From Solea solea (lineage: Eukaryota; Chordata; Actinopteri; Pleuronectiformes; Soleidae), in contig NC_081142.1 in NCBI RefSeq assembly GCF_958295425.1, positions 9,219,754 to 9,283,753 of the forward strand: 64,000 bases of DNA, written 5' to 3'. The notes under the pieces were generated by a model. It saw only the letters and a list, made by a program, of their open reading frames with translations. It was not told the DNA's origin and did no database searches. The translations under genes were made by a program, and so were the position numbers. Positions within the stretch are counted from its first letter, which is position 1; every line of letters starts with the position of its first letter. Below, in pieces: positions 46,726 through 57,320 of this stretch.

Positions 46726-49273
46726 CACATTTGTAAAACGAGACTGCTTCTCCAAAGGGGGCATCTGGAGGAGGAGGACCACCTGGAACTCCCATCATGC
46801 CTAGCCCTGCAGGTCAGTTCTTCCCCGACCTATGCTGTTTTAATCGTTACCGTTTTCATGCTCAATCCAGTACTAACTGTGACTGTGGCTTTTTACAGAC
46901 TCAAACAACTCTGGTGACAACTTGTACACCATGATCAACACTGGACCTGGCAACCGAAATAATGTAAGTGATCTTCAGTGTCTGCATTCGGAATTGTAAA
47001 GAGTACATACATACATACATACATGCATGTATATATATGTATATAGAGAGAGACTAAATGTAGCTGGTTTAAAGTGAGGATTTCTTTTATCTTCGTCTTC
47101 ACATTCATCATCATTCTAAATGGAATTAAATATGACTCTTCCCTTTAATTTATGTTATCACTGTGAAGTGCAACCTGAGACCCCACATACTACTGTTGAA
47201 TGGAGAGGCAGAAACCAGGGAATTTGCAAAAACCTGCTTTTTTTTTCACCGGCTCCATTACAGTGTAATTTGACCATATAAGCTTATGTATCAGTCAGTC
47301 TCTTACAGTACACCTCAATGTTTCCCCATGGGGCCATTTGTTGCAGAGCAGCAGCCCAACAAACACAAACATTCAATCATGTAAATAAATACAAAGCGAT
47401 TGTTTTGACAATAAAAAAAAGAAAGGACAAGATCTGGTGTAGATATCATAGGTGCCACAAGTTGAAGAAAGTGGATTGCTATGGGAATAATAGATATGGA
47501 CTTGTCTTCCTACAATGTGATGGAGCAAATTTATCTGCTTAAGATGCACGGATGGGTTTAAGATGGTAATTGATGCCCTAATAATTTGTTGCAAGAACTA
47601 GGATCCATTGGTTTTTGAAAAGATCTTAACAATACCATTCAATAGGACTGAACAAATTTGTTGTTTTTAAAATTGAAATAGCAATTTTCGAAACAGCAAT
47701 ATTTTTGATAGAAATTGAGTGAACTTTGTGCTGAAATAATCAGTGCCCCTTTTTTTTCCCAGTGGAAAAATGACTCACATTCACAGCAACAGAAATAAGT
47801 AAATACATAACTGCATATAAACTGGGCTCCATGATTCTGCTGGGCATGTGTCATGAAACACTCTGCAGCTTTATGTGCTTTACTGTGCTGTGAAGATGTG
47901 ACAGATGAAGCTATTCTCCTTGTTTCTCCAGTTTCCAATGGGCCCAGGCTCTGACGGACCCCTGGGAGCCATGGCTGGGATGGAACCACACCACATGAAT
48001 GGGTCACTAGGTAACACCACATTACAGCCACAGGCAAAACAAAATCACACTGCAGTCTTCTGCACTTCTTCTGCATTAAATAAGCACATGTTTAGCCTGT
48101 GATGTGGCACTGAAGTACAGTAGAGGCTCGCAGGTTGTTTCATGGAGAGCCATTGGTTTAAAATCACTAACTGTCTAAGAATAGAAACACTGTTGAATTG
48201 TTTTTCATATTATTTCATCCTCAGGCTCTGGTGATATGGATGGAATGAACAAGGTAAATATTGTTACTATGCAAGGATGGTTCAAATCTGTGTGTGGGGG
48301 AGGGAAATGTTTTACATTTACACAAAATGTTTTGCACTCTACTTTTTCAGAATTCCCCAAACAATTTAAGTGGCATTAGCAATCCTCCTGGGACCCCGAG
48401 GGATGATGGGGAGCTGAGTGGAAACTTCCTCCACTCTTTTCAGAGCGAGAACGTGAGTCTCCTCGTTCCTCTCCAGCTCACATAACTGCACTGTTGTTGG
48501 TGACTGTAGTGGTACTCATCTGACTCTAGTAGCTCTGTGGAGAGCACAGTTTTAGTAATTCACGGGATAAAAACAAAACAAGCAATCGCTCCGCCCATCA
48601 CCGATCACGTCGACGCATAAGATGAAAACGGAAACAAAATAGTCGTGAGGAAACGCGATCATAGATCTCAGAAATCAGCCACGAGGAAAACGCCGGACAA
48701 AATACTTCTATAAATAATAACAAATACAATGCAATAGTAATACAATAAACAAAGTATGTAATGAAGCTAATAAAAAGGGGATACTGATAAGGTAAAGTGG
48801 TTCAAAATATAAGAAAAAAGATAAAAATAAAACTGAGATAGTTATAAAAAATAAATGATTACAATGACTATAATATGAAATTCAAATCAGGTTTTAAAGC
48901 CATGAGATTTGCCATTTGACCACTGCCATGACCGTTTTTGAACAGATTCCATTTCAATCATCTGTTTTTCTCTAAACAAGGAACATAGTTTACTAAATCA
49001 ACATCTATTGAAGACCTGAAACTAGTGATTTTAATCCACATTTAATCCATTTGAAAAGATTGAAATGAGAATGAATCACCTTTTCCCAAAGACTTCCGTT
49101 CAGAGTTATTTTTTACAATTAGTGGTATTCAGTAAGTAATTGTTAGTTCCCTGGTTAGACTCACTGAGCAAACTGGAAGCCACTTTTTATATATGGTGTG
49201 GATGTGAGTTATAGTCTCTCCTCTCTCCTCTGTGCCTCCACAGTACTCTCCAACCATGACGATGAGTGTGTGA
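34941..49273 (+). CDS. ssbp3: Single-stranded DNA-binding protein 3, LDB cofactor, complete, 18 exons
   Basis: SSBP proteins stabilise LDB/LIM-homeodomain complexes in the nucleus. Coding exons: 34941-34996, 36686-36758, 36871-36932, 37018-37102, 43948-44037, 45142-45216, 45458-45520, 45619-45682, 45777-45850, 46093-46157, 46247-46295, 46573-46608, 46758-46812, 46899-46963, 47932-48010, 48225-48253, 48351-48452, 49244-49273. The frame closes at 383 aa (human about 388). The N-terminus [13 protein letters not shown] continues into the LisH-type LUFS domain ([46 protein letters not shown]). Then comes a long Pro/Gly/Met-rich activation region and the invariant end [13 protein letters not shown]2 and SSBP4 are close relatives; the MF start and the acot11 neighbour favour ssbp3. 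Exon 6 (45142-45216) corresponds to the segment skipped in some mammalian isoforms. Exon 16 is only 29 bases. Confidence 0.95.
37383..37436. repeat. (ATT)n repeat
   Basis: Trinucleotide ATT tract interrupted once by a T run, in ssbp3 intron 4. Confidence 0.93.
42664..42702. repeat. (GT)n microsatellite followed by GC
   Basis: About 19 GT units followed by gcgcgcgc, a potential Z-DNA-forming run, in ssbp3 intron 4. Confidence 0.93.
43335..43377. repeat. (GT)n microsatellite
   Basis: About 21 GT units in ssbp3 intron 4. Confidence 0.94.
44620..44800. promoter_or_regulatory. Candidate conserved noncoding element in ssbp3 intron 5
   Basis: Non-repetitive and rich in homeodomain-type cores (ctaattgcat, gcttaattgatg, gttaattcagc) within 100 bases. 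Such clusters are common in vertebrate enhancers around developmental genes. Suggested by composition only. Confidence 0.3.
46689..46722. repeat. (CA)n microsatellite upstream of ssbp3 exon 13
   Basis: Seventeen CA units ending 35 bases before the acceptor of exon 13 (exon starts at 46758). Confidence 0.93.
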
Positions 49274-51420
49274 CCTCCTTCGTCGAACCCACCCAACATT
49301 ATTTGCCATCATTCCAAGGATCTGAACTCACTAATAGGACACAGCCAATCACAGCAGCACCGAATCAGGGACAGGCACCACTTTGGTTCCTCACGTACGC
49401 CAGAATGCTGATCGGAGTAAAAATCTAAATGGCTGGCGACTACGGCTCCTTGCTCAAAGTGAAGGACAATTTTTTTCCATATTTCACAACCCCCGATTGT
49501 GACAAAACCAGCTACTGAAATGCATACATGACACGTTTTACGTTCTCTGCAGAGCCCTCATATCCCCTCTTAGTCCCCTCTGCCCCAGAGTGAAGAAGAG
49601 AGGAAAAAAGTGGTTGAAGTTTACCTCTTGTACTTTTGAATTATTGCTTTGTGGTGCAAGATGTGCAGGAAATGTCTCTGCTTTTGTCCCTTAAAACACT
49701 GGAGAGTGTGCATATGCATTGTGTGTGCAAAGTCTTTGTCTTGTCATTTTACTTATCGCCATGCATTACACTGTGTCACAAACGTCAGTTGACATAGGAC
49801 TCCGAATTTGCCTCCTACTCCGTGGCCACCTTTCTGAATAATGTACCATTCTTCCCAACCCGACGTCCACTCTTCTGTTTTTAAAGATGTTTTTCAAGGG
49901 GAAAAGATGTGAATGAACACAGCTCTTGTTGTGACGACCTTCCGCAGTATGAAAGTGCTCCAATTGTTCTTAGAGTGTCAAATTGATCAGCTTTGGATCA
50001 GTTTTCAGTCTCTTGACTGTTGACAGCGATGCTACCGTGCTCTCTGTGCCGTTTGATGTTGACGGGGCCGGGACACTGTTGCGTTCTGTCAGGGGGAAGC
50101 AGACTTGGGCATGAGACGTGAGTGCATGAATGCTGAGAATCTGTGTACACAACATACTACCTAGTGCTGCTCTTCTCTATGTGGACACCTGCTTTAAGAT
50201 GTGGTGTATATCTCTTTACCTGCCTGTGCTTAACACTCTGTGCTCTTCATCGTCGTAGCCTCCTGTGTTATTTCCACTTTGGTTGATTTTGATGAATGAG
50301 CTGCCCATTTTAATCTAATAGGTATTGGTTGTGCATACTTGCCCCCCACCCCACCGTGTCATTGGTCGTTGCCCCCTCCTCCCCCCGACCCCACACATTT
50401 TTTTTTTTTTATATTTTGATACAATCTTTCACTATGTATATTGGCCCTTCTATTCATTTAGTCAAAGCTTTCTAAACCGATTCTAATAGGCATCATTATA
50501 AACTTAGCAGCAGTCTTGTAAATGTGATGAGGATTTTTGTTTTTCCTGTGAACATTATGCATTATACACATCTGTCCTATGTTGCCTTTATTTGCTGATA
50601 TTTTTTTATTTCAAATTGAGGAAAGATTGCTTGTTAATATAATTTTACAATAAGTTATTTCACTGTCTGGGTCGTGTTATTTTGCCTGACGGATCTGCGT
50701 CAGAGCAGAGGAACCGGTTTGGTGTCAGAGTCGTAGACCTGACTGTTGCATTGCATGAATGGGTGATTGGCACACCTACATCTCTTAGATTGACGAATGG
50801 GAACAAAGAACACACAATGTTTTATAACAACAAAGACGAGGGGGGGCGGGATCACACAAAAAACACTTTGGTGTCAGCAGGTAAGGAGTTGGTGTCACAT
50901 AATTGTTTTCTGCTTCAACAACACGATCACACACATGTATTTCTCTTAGGATACTGCATTGATTTCCATTCATTTGGTCAACCTAAACAAAGTGTTAACC
51001 ACAACTCAAATCGCAGCTCTAAACTTAACCAGTCCCGTCAGAAATGAGGTTCTGCCTCATTAGGACCATGTTTTGGTCACCATGAAGTCATTGTATATGC
51101 AAGACGATGTCCTAAAGAGGTAATGAATACAGCGGGCAGGACATGGCAGCCGCACTAGATTCCATGTCTTTACTCAAATCTCTTTAGGGAGAGCTGTTGT
51201 GCAGGAAAACTTCTGCATGAGAACTTATCAACGATACAGTAGTTTTCCATCTGGAAGTTAGGACACGTCATGTATTGCCTACATGTCATGAAGGGGGGAA
51301 AAAAAACTTTTACTGTAAAGATTAATTTCCTTTTGGGAACTTTTTCCCTCACATCTTTTTAAATACTGAAAAGTTGTACCTTTTTTCCAGATTTGCTAAT
51401 TAAAATAAATTAAATAAATT
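49274..51420 (+). other. ssbp3: ssbp3 3'UTR (end uncertain)
   Basis: T-rich noncoding sequence follows the stop. There is no clear canonical signal before AATAAA at 51404-51409 and 51413-51418. An earlier end near 50650, by a variant hexamer, is also possible. Confidence 0.4.
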
Positions 51421-51908
51421 AAGATAATATACTCAAAATGTACAGTCTGTCCATCCTGTTGGGATTTTTATAGTCTATTCCTGCTCATCTGTAGTAAATC
51501 CGACCACAAACTGCTGCAGACCGGACCAAAACGAGCTCATCTGCAAAAAACAGACAATGCAACACAAGGCTAAACGTACAGTCACAGTATTATGTCATCA
51601 TTTTTTTCTTCACTCAAAAGGAACAACCAGCATGTAAAGCTTCTGACATTTAAAGGTCAGTTTTCTTGAGATAATAAGTCCCTTGTCTAGATCTAATAAT
51701 TAGTCTGATCAAGAGAATTAGTGGTGATATAATGTCCTCATTAAATAAAACACAGCCCCCCCATGTATGTGAATCTCTTTAAGAGAAAATGGCTGTACAT
51801 TGCCCTCTGGTGGCCTTCAGTGAACTAGACCAAAGGATGACATAACATTTACAGTCTGAACATACTGTACATCCAGGACTTTTTTTTTTTTGCCCTACTT
51901 TCATACAT

Positions 51909-52121
51909 TCAGACGTGAATCTTAACAAGAGTGCACGGCTGGGGAGGATCTGACTGTTCTTGTTCCTGTCTGTCAAAAGGAAACAAGGCTAAACTGCTGC
52001 TGGCTCTCCACAGGATGTGGCTTCGCTGGACCAGAGCCAAACCTCCTCTCCCACTCCAGATCCACACAGTTAATGTTATGAAAGCTCCAGCAACACAAAA
52101 GCGTTTCGTTTGCCCCCACAT
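51909..52121 (-). CDS. Isolated 70-residue ORF with a hydrophobic N-terminal segment, unidentified
   Basis: From an ATG it reads MWGQTKRF, then the hydrophobic stretch CVAGAFITLTVWIW, then a polar, Arg/Gln-rich part. This is the pattern of a signal anchor as in type II membrane proteins. A possible donor (CTT|GTTAAG) lies at codon 65-66. I recognise no family, no following exon was found, and it could be chance. Confidence 0.2.
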   Translation of the reverse strand: MWGQTKRFCVAGAFITLTVWIWSGRGGLALVQRSHILWRASSSLALFPFDRQEQEQSDPPQPCTLVKIHV

Positions 52122-53339
52122 CCACCGTGAAAAAGACCTGCAACTGTGAGATGTTGCCCTGTTCTTATTCGATTACTCCGTGCTCTATACGTGTCGACTG
52201 CGTCAGCTTTTACAGTCTCACAGAAATCAGCTTAGTCACGACTAGTCACAAGTATGTTAACGCTGCTTCTTCGATGCCAAGACCGTGGTGAAATTGTTGT
52301 AGGAAAACATTTACTGATGCACGAGCAGATAATTCATTTAGACATTATGGTGGAGAAAAGCAAACACAAGAGCCACAGCAGATCTACTGATCAGCTCATG
52401 CTTAACTTCAGGTTTTGCATGTTGCATCAGTAGTTTTCCACAAGATGAGACTGTTATGTAACGCTGTTGAACAGAGGCATTTAAAAAGAAAACACAGGCC
52501 TCCACAGTTTCAGAGGTTTACTTGATACAAATATCAGATTAATAAAATGCATTAAACAACAAAAAACATTAATAAATGTCAAACCCTATATTTCCCAAGT
52601 GTCTATAGGAAGAAATGATATAATCATGATTACATAGGCCAGACATTCAGCCATACTAAGCAAGAACAACAGGTTTTTCGATGCCTTGTTTCACGTTTTT
52701 TTTCCTCCAAACCTCTGCTGTAAATGTATCTAAACAACTAAAAGTGAGTTTCATGGTGACAAAGGCACTTTCTCCAGACAGTTTATATAATCTCAGTCTG
52801 AATCATTCCATATTTAAACATGAAACAGTTAGGCATTAACTCACATGTAAGCCTGTGTGTGTGCACACGGGTGAACTTGCTGAACTTGCATAACAGTTTG
52901 TCCTGCAGTACACAATTTATCACACGCAGACCAGCAGACCAGCAAACAACAACCACATTCTGCTGTGTGCGTTCAAATGAAAGCCCCACAGCCATCGACT
53001 GAAGAAAGTAGAGACCTCTGCAGCTTTGGACAAAATCTTACAGGGACCGACAACATTCAGTCTATGCACTTGCCAAGCAATGGCAATGGCCTGAACCGTA
53101 TGGTGAGCACACATGTGTCGTCATGTTTGCGGGGCATACGGCCACATGGAGATGGCTGGAACAGCACAGTGGATGGTGTCAGTGTGGTAATGTGATGCCA
53201 TCATCATTGATGTCGTCTCTTGTCTATTCATTGTCTCCCAAAGGCATCAAAGACATTTGAAGAATATGCTGTCCAAGATACAGACTTACTCGTCGAAGTA
53301 TTCGAGGACAGACATTATTACATTGTACAGTAATTCCAG

Positions 53340-53460
53340 TGTGATGGCTGGAAACCCCCCCTGTGACGGACAGAGTGTACCCTGCCTTTCACCCTATGTC
53401 AGCGGGGACTAGCACCAGCGCCTCCCCGTGACCCTCATGTGGAGGAACTGTACAAGCGTC
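53340..53460 (+). repeat. L2/V-SINE-type repeat fragment
   Basis: Contains gtgtaccctgcctttcaccc followed by ctatgtcagcggggactagc and ccccgtgaccctcatgtgga, the well-known 3' sequence of L2-tailed retroposons in fish. Confidence 0.65.
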
Positions 53461-53713
53461 CGACGACATAACGGCAACAAGACTGAACTTTTGGATTTCT
53501 AGCTTACAGAATTGCGATATTGTGTCCTTTGTAAGCAGTGTTTTTGTGAGTCTCCTGTGGATTTAATTCAGGTCATTCTTACTGGTTCATGATATGGTGG
53601 AGACACTGGGCACTGAAACATCTCGTGGCACCCTTTGCTTTCACACTTTTACTGGTTGTGATGTCCCCATGAAACTACAATGAAAAGAACAATTCCAATA
53701 TAAAAAGACTCTT

Positions 53714-53719
53714 TTTATT
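53714..53719 (-). terminator. dio1: dio1 poly(A) signal
   Basis: AATAAA on the minus strand, about 635 bases after the dio1 stop and about 340 bases beyond the SECIS hairpin, so the SECIS would be inside the mature 3'UTR. Confidence 0.6.
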
Positions 53720-54058
53720 AAAAGGTTCACATGTCCAATGATAAGTGCTCCAGTATTATTCAGAGGAAACCGACTTTGAAGGAATCTTTCATCAAACTAC
53801 AGTTACAAGAGTTTTACACTGTAATCGTCATGATAAAGCAGCCTCCTCTTGAACGACCTAGTGCACTTAAAGGCAAGAAGACAAGATCTTAATGTTAGTG
53901 AAACAGGACTTTCATGGTCTTAAACTATGGATTTGTCTTTAAACTTTGAGTAAAATGTAGCATTAAGACAACACAGGTAATAATTACAACACAAATGCAT
54001 CTCCAGCTGTAGTATGTTGTGCGCATCATACCCAAGTCTGAGTGGAACACCGTCGTGT

Positions 54059-54117
54059 GTTTCGCTTCATCAAGCTACAGAGGCCAATGGTTTGATCTGT
54101 AGCTGTCACTAAGAAAC
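54059..54117 (-). promoter_or_regulatory. dio1: SECIS element in the dio1 3'UTR
   Basis: SECIS elements recruit SBP2 and the selenocysteine elongation factor so that UGA is read as Sec. On the minus strand the outer stem is GTTTC/GAAAC. The 5' quartet GTGAC faces the 3' TGAT. Helix II is nine perfect base pairs (AGCTACAGA with TCTGTAGCT). The apical part starts TCAAACC, with the required unpaired A run 11 bases after the quartet, and CCATTGG can form the extra mini-helix of form II. The 5' core is GTGA instead of the usual ATGA, an allowed but less common variant. Location and structure fit dio1 well. Confidence 0.85.
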
Positions 54118-54353
54118 ACAGAGGTGAGTTCAAGCTCAGAGGCTCAGAGGCTCAGAGGCTGAAGTTGGTGTTTAGAAGACACAAAAGCCTGGAGACAGTG
54201 TCACATGCAAGTTTGATGCATGTGTACGACGTATCTACACAAGCGCTGGCTAACGTAAGAGATGAGATGAGAGAGGAAGTTTACTGATTGCTGCCTGATT
54301 CAAAAAAAAAAGAAAAGAAAAAAGAAAAGGCCTCGACTTGATTAACAATCTGC

Positions 54354-56617
54354 TTATTCCATCTTCTCCAGGATTGAACGCACCTCTAATGGATCGTAGC
54401 CCGCTGGGCCCTCCCTCCCCTAGAGGACACAAAGAGCAAGGAACATTTTCATTTAGATAACAGTTTCATCGGGACTCTACATACAGTATCTGGCAGGTTG
54501 AACTTGAACTCTTTCACCGCTCTTGCACACGTAATAGCGTGAGTACACAGGAACATTCACACCCAACGCGCTGTTATTATCTCTAATCACACGATTGCAT
54601 GCAAAGGTAAGCGCGTGTGGATCAAAGCGAAACATTAGCGTTGTCACTTTTTCTGGGGTAAATCGGCAATTAGTCGTGACGAGATGACAGCACGGGCATT
54701 AGTCGTGGTGTCTGCAGTGCACAGATCTCACCTTGTAGATGATTTTCCCCGCCTGAAGCACATAGAGCCTCTCAGGCAGCGCGCCGTACTTCACGGCAGT
54801 GACGTCATTCATTTCATCCACAACCACCGGGCACAGGGGCTCCCTCTGGACCAGGATCTGTGCTGCGGAGAGTCTGTCCTCCAAGCTCCGATGCTGGCTG
54901 ATGTTAATGTTGTTGGTAAAGGCCCATTCATCTGAGACACAGAAAGAATGTGATTTCACTGGAATGACTGGAATGACACTGACGGCGACAAATATCTGAA
55001 AAGAAATCCTGTGGTTACGTAAGGACTCGGTGACACCGAGGACGTTTTGTCCTTGTGACGTCACGAGAATCCAAAGCGGGTCAGAGGAAGAACAAATAAA
55101 ACAAAGGGTTATTATTGGATGAGCAGAGTATCATAAATACAGAGTATGCTGAATATCTTATACTAACCCTAACCCTAACCACGGCAAGAAGGTGCTGGGT
55201 TCAATTCCTGGTCTGGGACCTTTCTGTGTGGAGTTTGCATGTTCTCCCCATGTCTGCTCTCTGGTTTCCTCCCACCATCAACAAACATGTTAGAATGTTA
55301 CTTCCATTTGGTCAGGGTTTGTCCCTTGTGGGCGGCGAGCTCAGTGGCAGCGGCTCTGATCAACCCGCCATCTGACCTCGACATTTCGTGGTGCAATACC
55401 AGTTGTATAATGATAATAAAGATGAAGATAAAGATGCTTTCCTTTCCTTTCCTAAATACAAATCTTGTGACAAAGCACAATTAGAATAAGAACACACTCA
55501 AGACTAGGCCAGTGCAGTATTTAAATACCGTGCAATAGTATTATAATATATCTAGCGATAAATCTGTCACATTTATAGCACACTGCACATACAGGCAATA
55601 AGTTAATCACTTTCCAGTATGAAGCCTGTCAAGCGAACGCTAGACAGATGTAAAATGTTATGATTTTAGTCACATTGTGTATCAATGTACACCTTTATCA
55701 GATTCTAAGAGACAAACAACCATTCACTCTCACACTCACACCTGGACACAGTACAGTGTCCAATTTACCTAAACCACAAATTGCATGTTTTTGGACTGTG
55801 GCAGGAAACCGGAGAACCCGGAGACAACCCACCAACACACAGGGACAATTACACATTATTGTGACCCAATTGAAAACATTTAAACATACGTAGTTAGAAT
55901 GTTTTGTCACCGATAGCTGCTCCTCCCTGTCTTCAGTTATACAAAGTAAAGTTCCCTATTGTACATTCTGTTTTCCTAAACCACAAAGAATGCACGCACA
56001 ACAGGATCTAAAGTGTTGTGTTTTTTATTTGCATGGGTTGTTAAGACAACGTTGATACCAAAAACAAAAAGGAAAAATTGCAGCAGTTCATCCATCATTC
56101 ATAGTTCAATAGATTTTAAGTCAAGTCCAGCTTGGTTTAAAACTATATCCCACATTCTTTCTAAGATCTGGCTAATTAAATCTGCTATTAAGGTTCCTTC
56201 ACTCAATCTTAGGAAATGAAAGCACATTTAAGGACAATTTTTTACTAAAAAGCACATTTAAGGACATTTTTTTTTACTAAAAAGAACATTTAAGGACATT
56301 GTTTACTAAAAAGCACATTTAAGGACATTGTTTACTAAAAAGCAAATTTAAGGACATTTTTTACTAAAAAGCACATTTAAGGACATTTTTTTTACTAAAA
56401 AGCAAATTTAAGGACTTTTTTTTTACTAAAAAGCACATTTAAGGACATTGTTTACTAAAAAGCACATTTAAGGACATTGTTTACTAAAAACTCTTCAATA
56501 TAAAAACGTACTTTTATCGTTGTGCATTTCCAGATTTGACCTCATTTTGATTATTTGTTATGATTTGTCGAGCTTGTACCTTTGTTTTGACTCTTTTATT
56601 ATTCTTCTAATTCTTTG

Positions 56618-56650
<33 letters not shown>

Positions 56651-57233
56651 GCTTCTCACGGTCTCACCTGTGGAGTGAGCCTCTGCGATGTAAATCACTA
56701 GAAAGTCAGCGACATCGCTGAAATCCTTGACGAGCTGCTTGAACTCGTCAAGTTTGAACATGAACGGAGGTCAGGTGCAGCTGCCGAAGCTCAGCACCAG
56801 CGGTCTGTTGTCTGAGGACAAAAAAAAGACACAGCGTCAGGACCACAAAACACAGACGGAGACACTTTGAAACACACACACGTGTCCACGACGCACCTTT
56901 GAGAAACTTGCACACACTGGTTCTCTCTCCGTCCATGGTGACCACAGGTGAGTCCGGAGCGTCTCCCCCGGTGAAAGCCTCCTGTCCGAGGGACAACCAC
57001 ATGTGCTTGGACGCGGTCTTCAAGAAGATCTGAGACATGAACGTCGGACCCCAGTCCTCGTACGTAAACAGCGGGTTCTCGGGCATAGTGGTCTTCCGGC
57101 CCACTTTAACGATCATCTTCTTGGTGACGTATGGTGAAATGAAATGCATAATGCGGAGTGTGAAGACGAGCGCCAACATGAAGAAAAACACGCATGTTGT
57201 CCACACGTACACGCGCACTTTCTGCAGAAACAT
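54354..57233 (-). CDS. dio1: Type I iodothyronine deiodinase (selenoprotein), complete, 4 exons
   Basis: DIO1 removes iodine from thyroid hormones (T4 to T3, and rT3) in the membrane of liver and kidney cells. Coding exons in transcript order: 56897-57233, 56668-56811, 54732-54931, 54354-54419. The frame closes at 248 aa (human 249) if the TGA at 56771-56773 is read as selenocysteine, residue 126, in SFGSCT-Sec-PPFMFK. A naive caller would stop there or split the gene. The N-terminal anchor is at about residues 8-30. Other family marks are [34 protein letters not shown] and CPVVVDEM, ending VRSILEKME. The open frame continues upstream of the ATG to 57440 through a (GACA)n tract, but [11 protein letters not shown] fits the family start. 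The SECIS at 54059-54117 completes the case. Confidence 0.96.
55166..55435 (+). repeat. tRNA-derived SINE-like repeat in dio1 intron 2
   Basis: Begins at a (CCCTAA)3 run. Then come gggttcaattcctggtctgg (B-box-like) and ctttctgtgtggagtttgca, followed by a catgttctcccc motif, typical of tRNA-headed fish SINEs. It ends with ataatgataataaagatg. Confidence 0.6.
55700..55865 (-). repeat. Fragment of a related repeat in reverse orientation
   Basis: Contains gcatgtttttggactgtggc followed by aggaaaccggagaacccgga, the inverted form of the ccggtttcctcccac-type segment of fish SINE/core repeats. It lies in dio1 intron 2. Confidence 0.55.
56219..56490. repeat. Minisatellite, nine copies of a roughly 30-bp unit
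   Basis: Nine units of the pattern agcacatttaaggacattn followed by a T run and actaaaa. The units differ mainly in T-run length (28-32 bases) and in c/a at one position. It lies in dio1 intron 2, about 180 bases beyond the donor of the Sec exon. Confidence 0.95.
56622..56650. repeat. (GT)n microsatellite next to the donor of the dio1 Sec exon
   Basis: On the minus strand (AC)n begins about 17 bases after the donor of exon 2. Confidence 0.9.
56771..56773 (-). other. dio1: In-frame UGA selenocysteine codon of dio1
   Basis: The TGA sits inside the conserved active-site motif GSCT-Sec-P of deiodinases, with the frame open and conserved on both sides. The 3'UTR SECIS supports recoding. Confidence 0.95.
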
Positions 57234-57280
57234 GTTTGCGCCTCGACGGCGAAGCGACACTGAGAGTTTATCTCTCTCAG

Positions 57281-57320
57281 TCTGTCTGTCTGTCTGTCTG
57301 TCACGTCTGTCTGTCTGTCT
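57281..57320. repeat. (CTGT)n tetranucleotide repeat in the dio1 leader
   Basis: Two runs of CTGT units separated by cacg, 48-87 bases upstream of the dio1 ATG. Confidence 0.93.

Larger units (their letters stand above)
51421..53689. other. ssbp3-dio1 convergent spacer
   Basis: Mostly unremarkable. It holds an isolated minus-strand ORF (51909-52121) and an L2/V-SINE tail (about 53340-53460). Confidence 0.45.

Noticed and set aside
55166..55183. (CCCTAA)3 run as telomeric sequence
   Set aside because: Only three units at the edge of a SINE-like repeat within a dio1 intron; not a telomere or a convincing interstitial telomere.
56219..56490. Regular spacing resembling a CRISPR array
   Set aside because: The units are contiguous tandem repeats with no unique spacers, and the window is from an animal genome.
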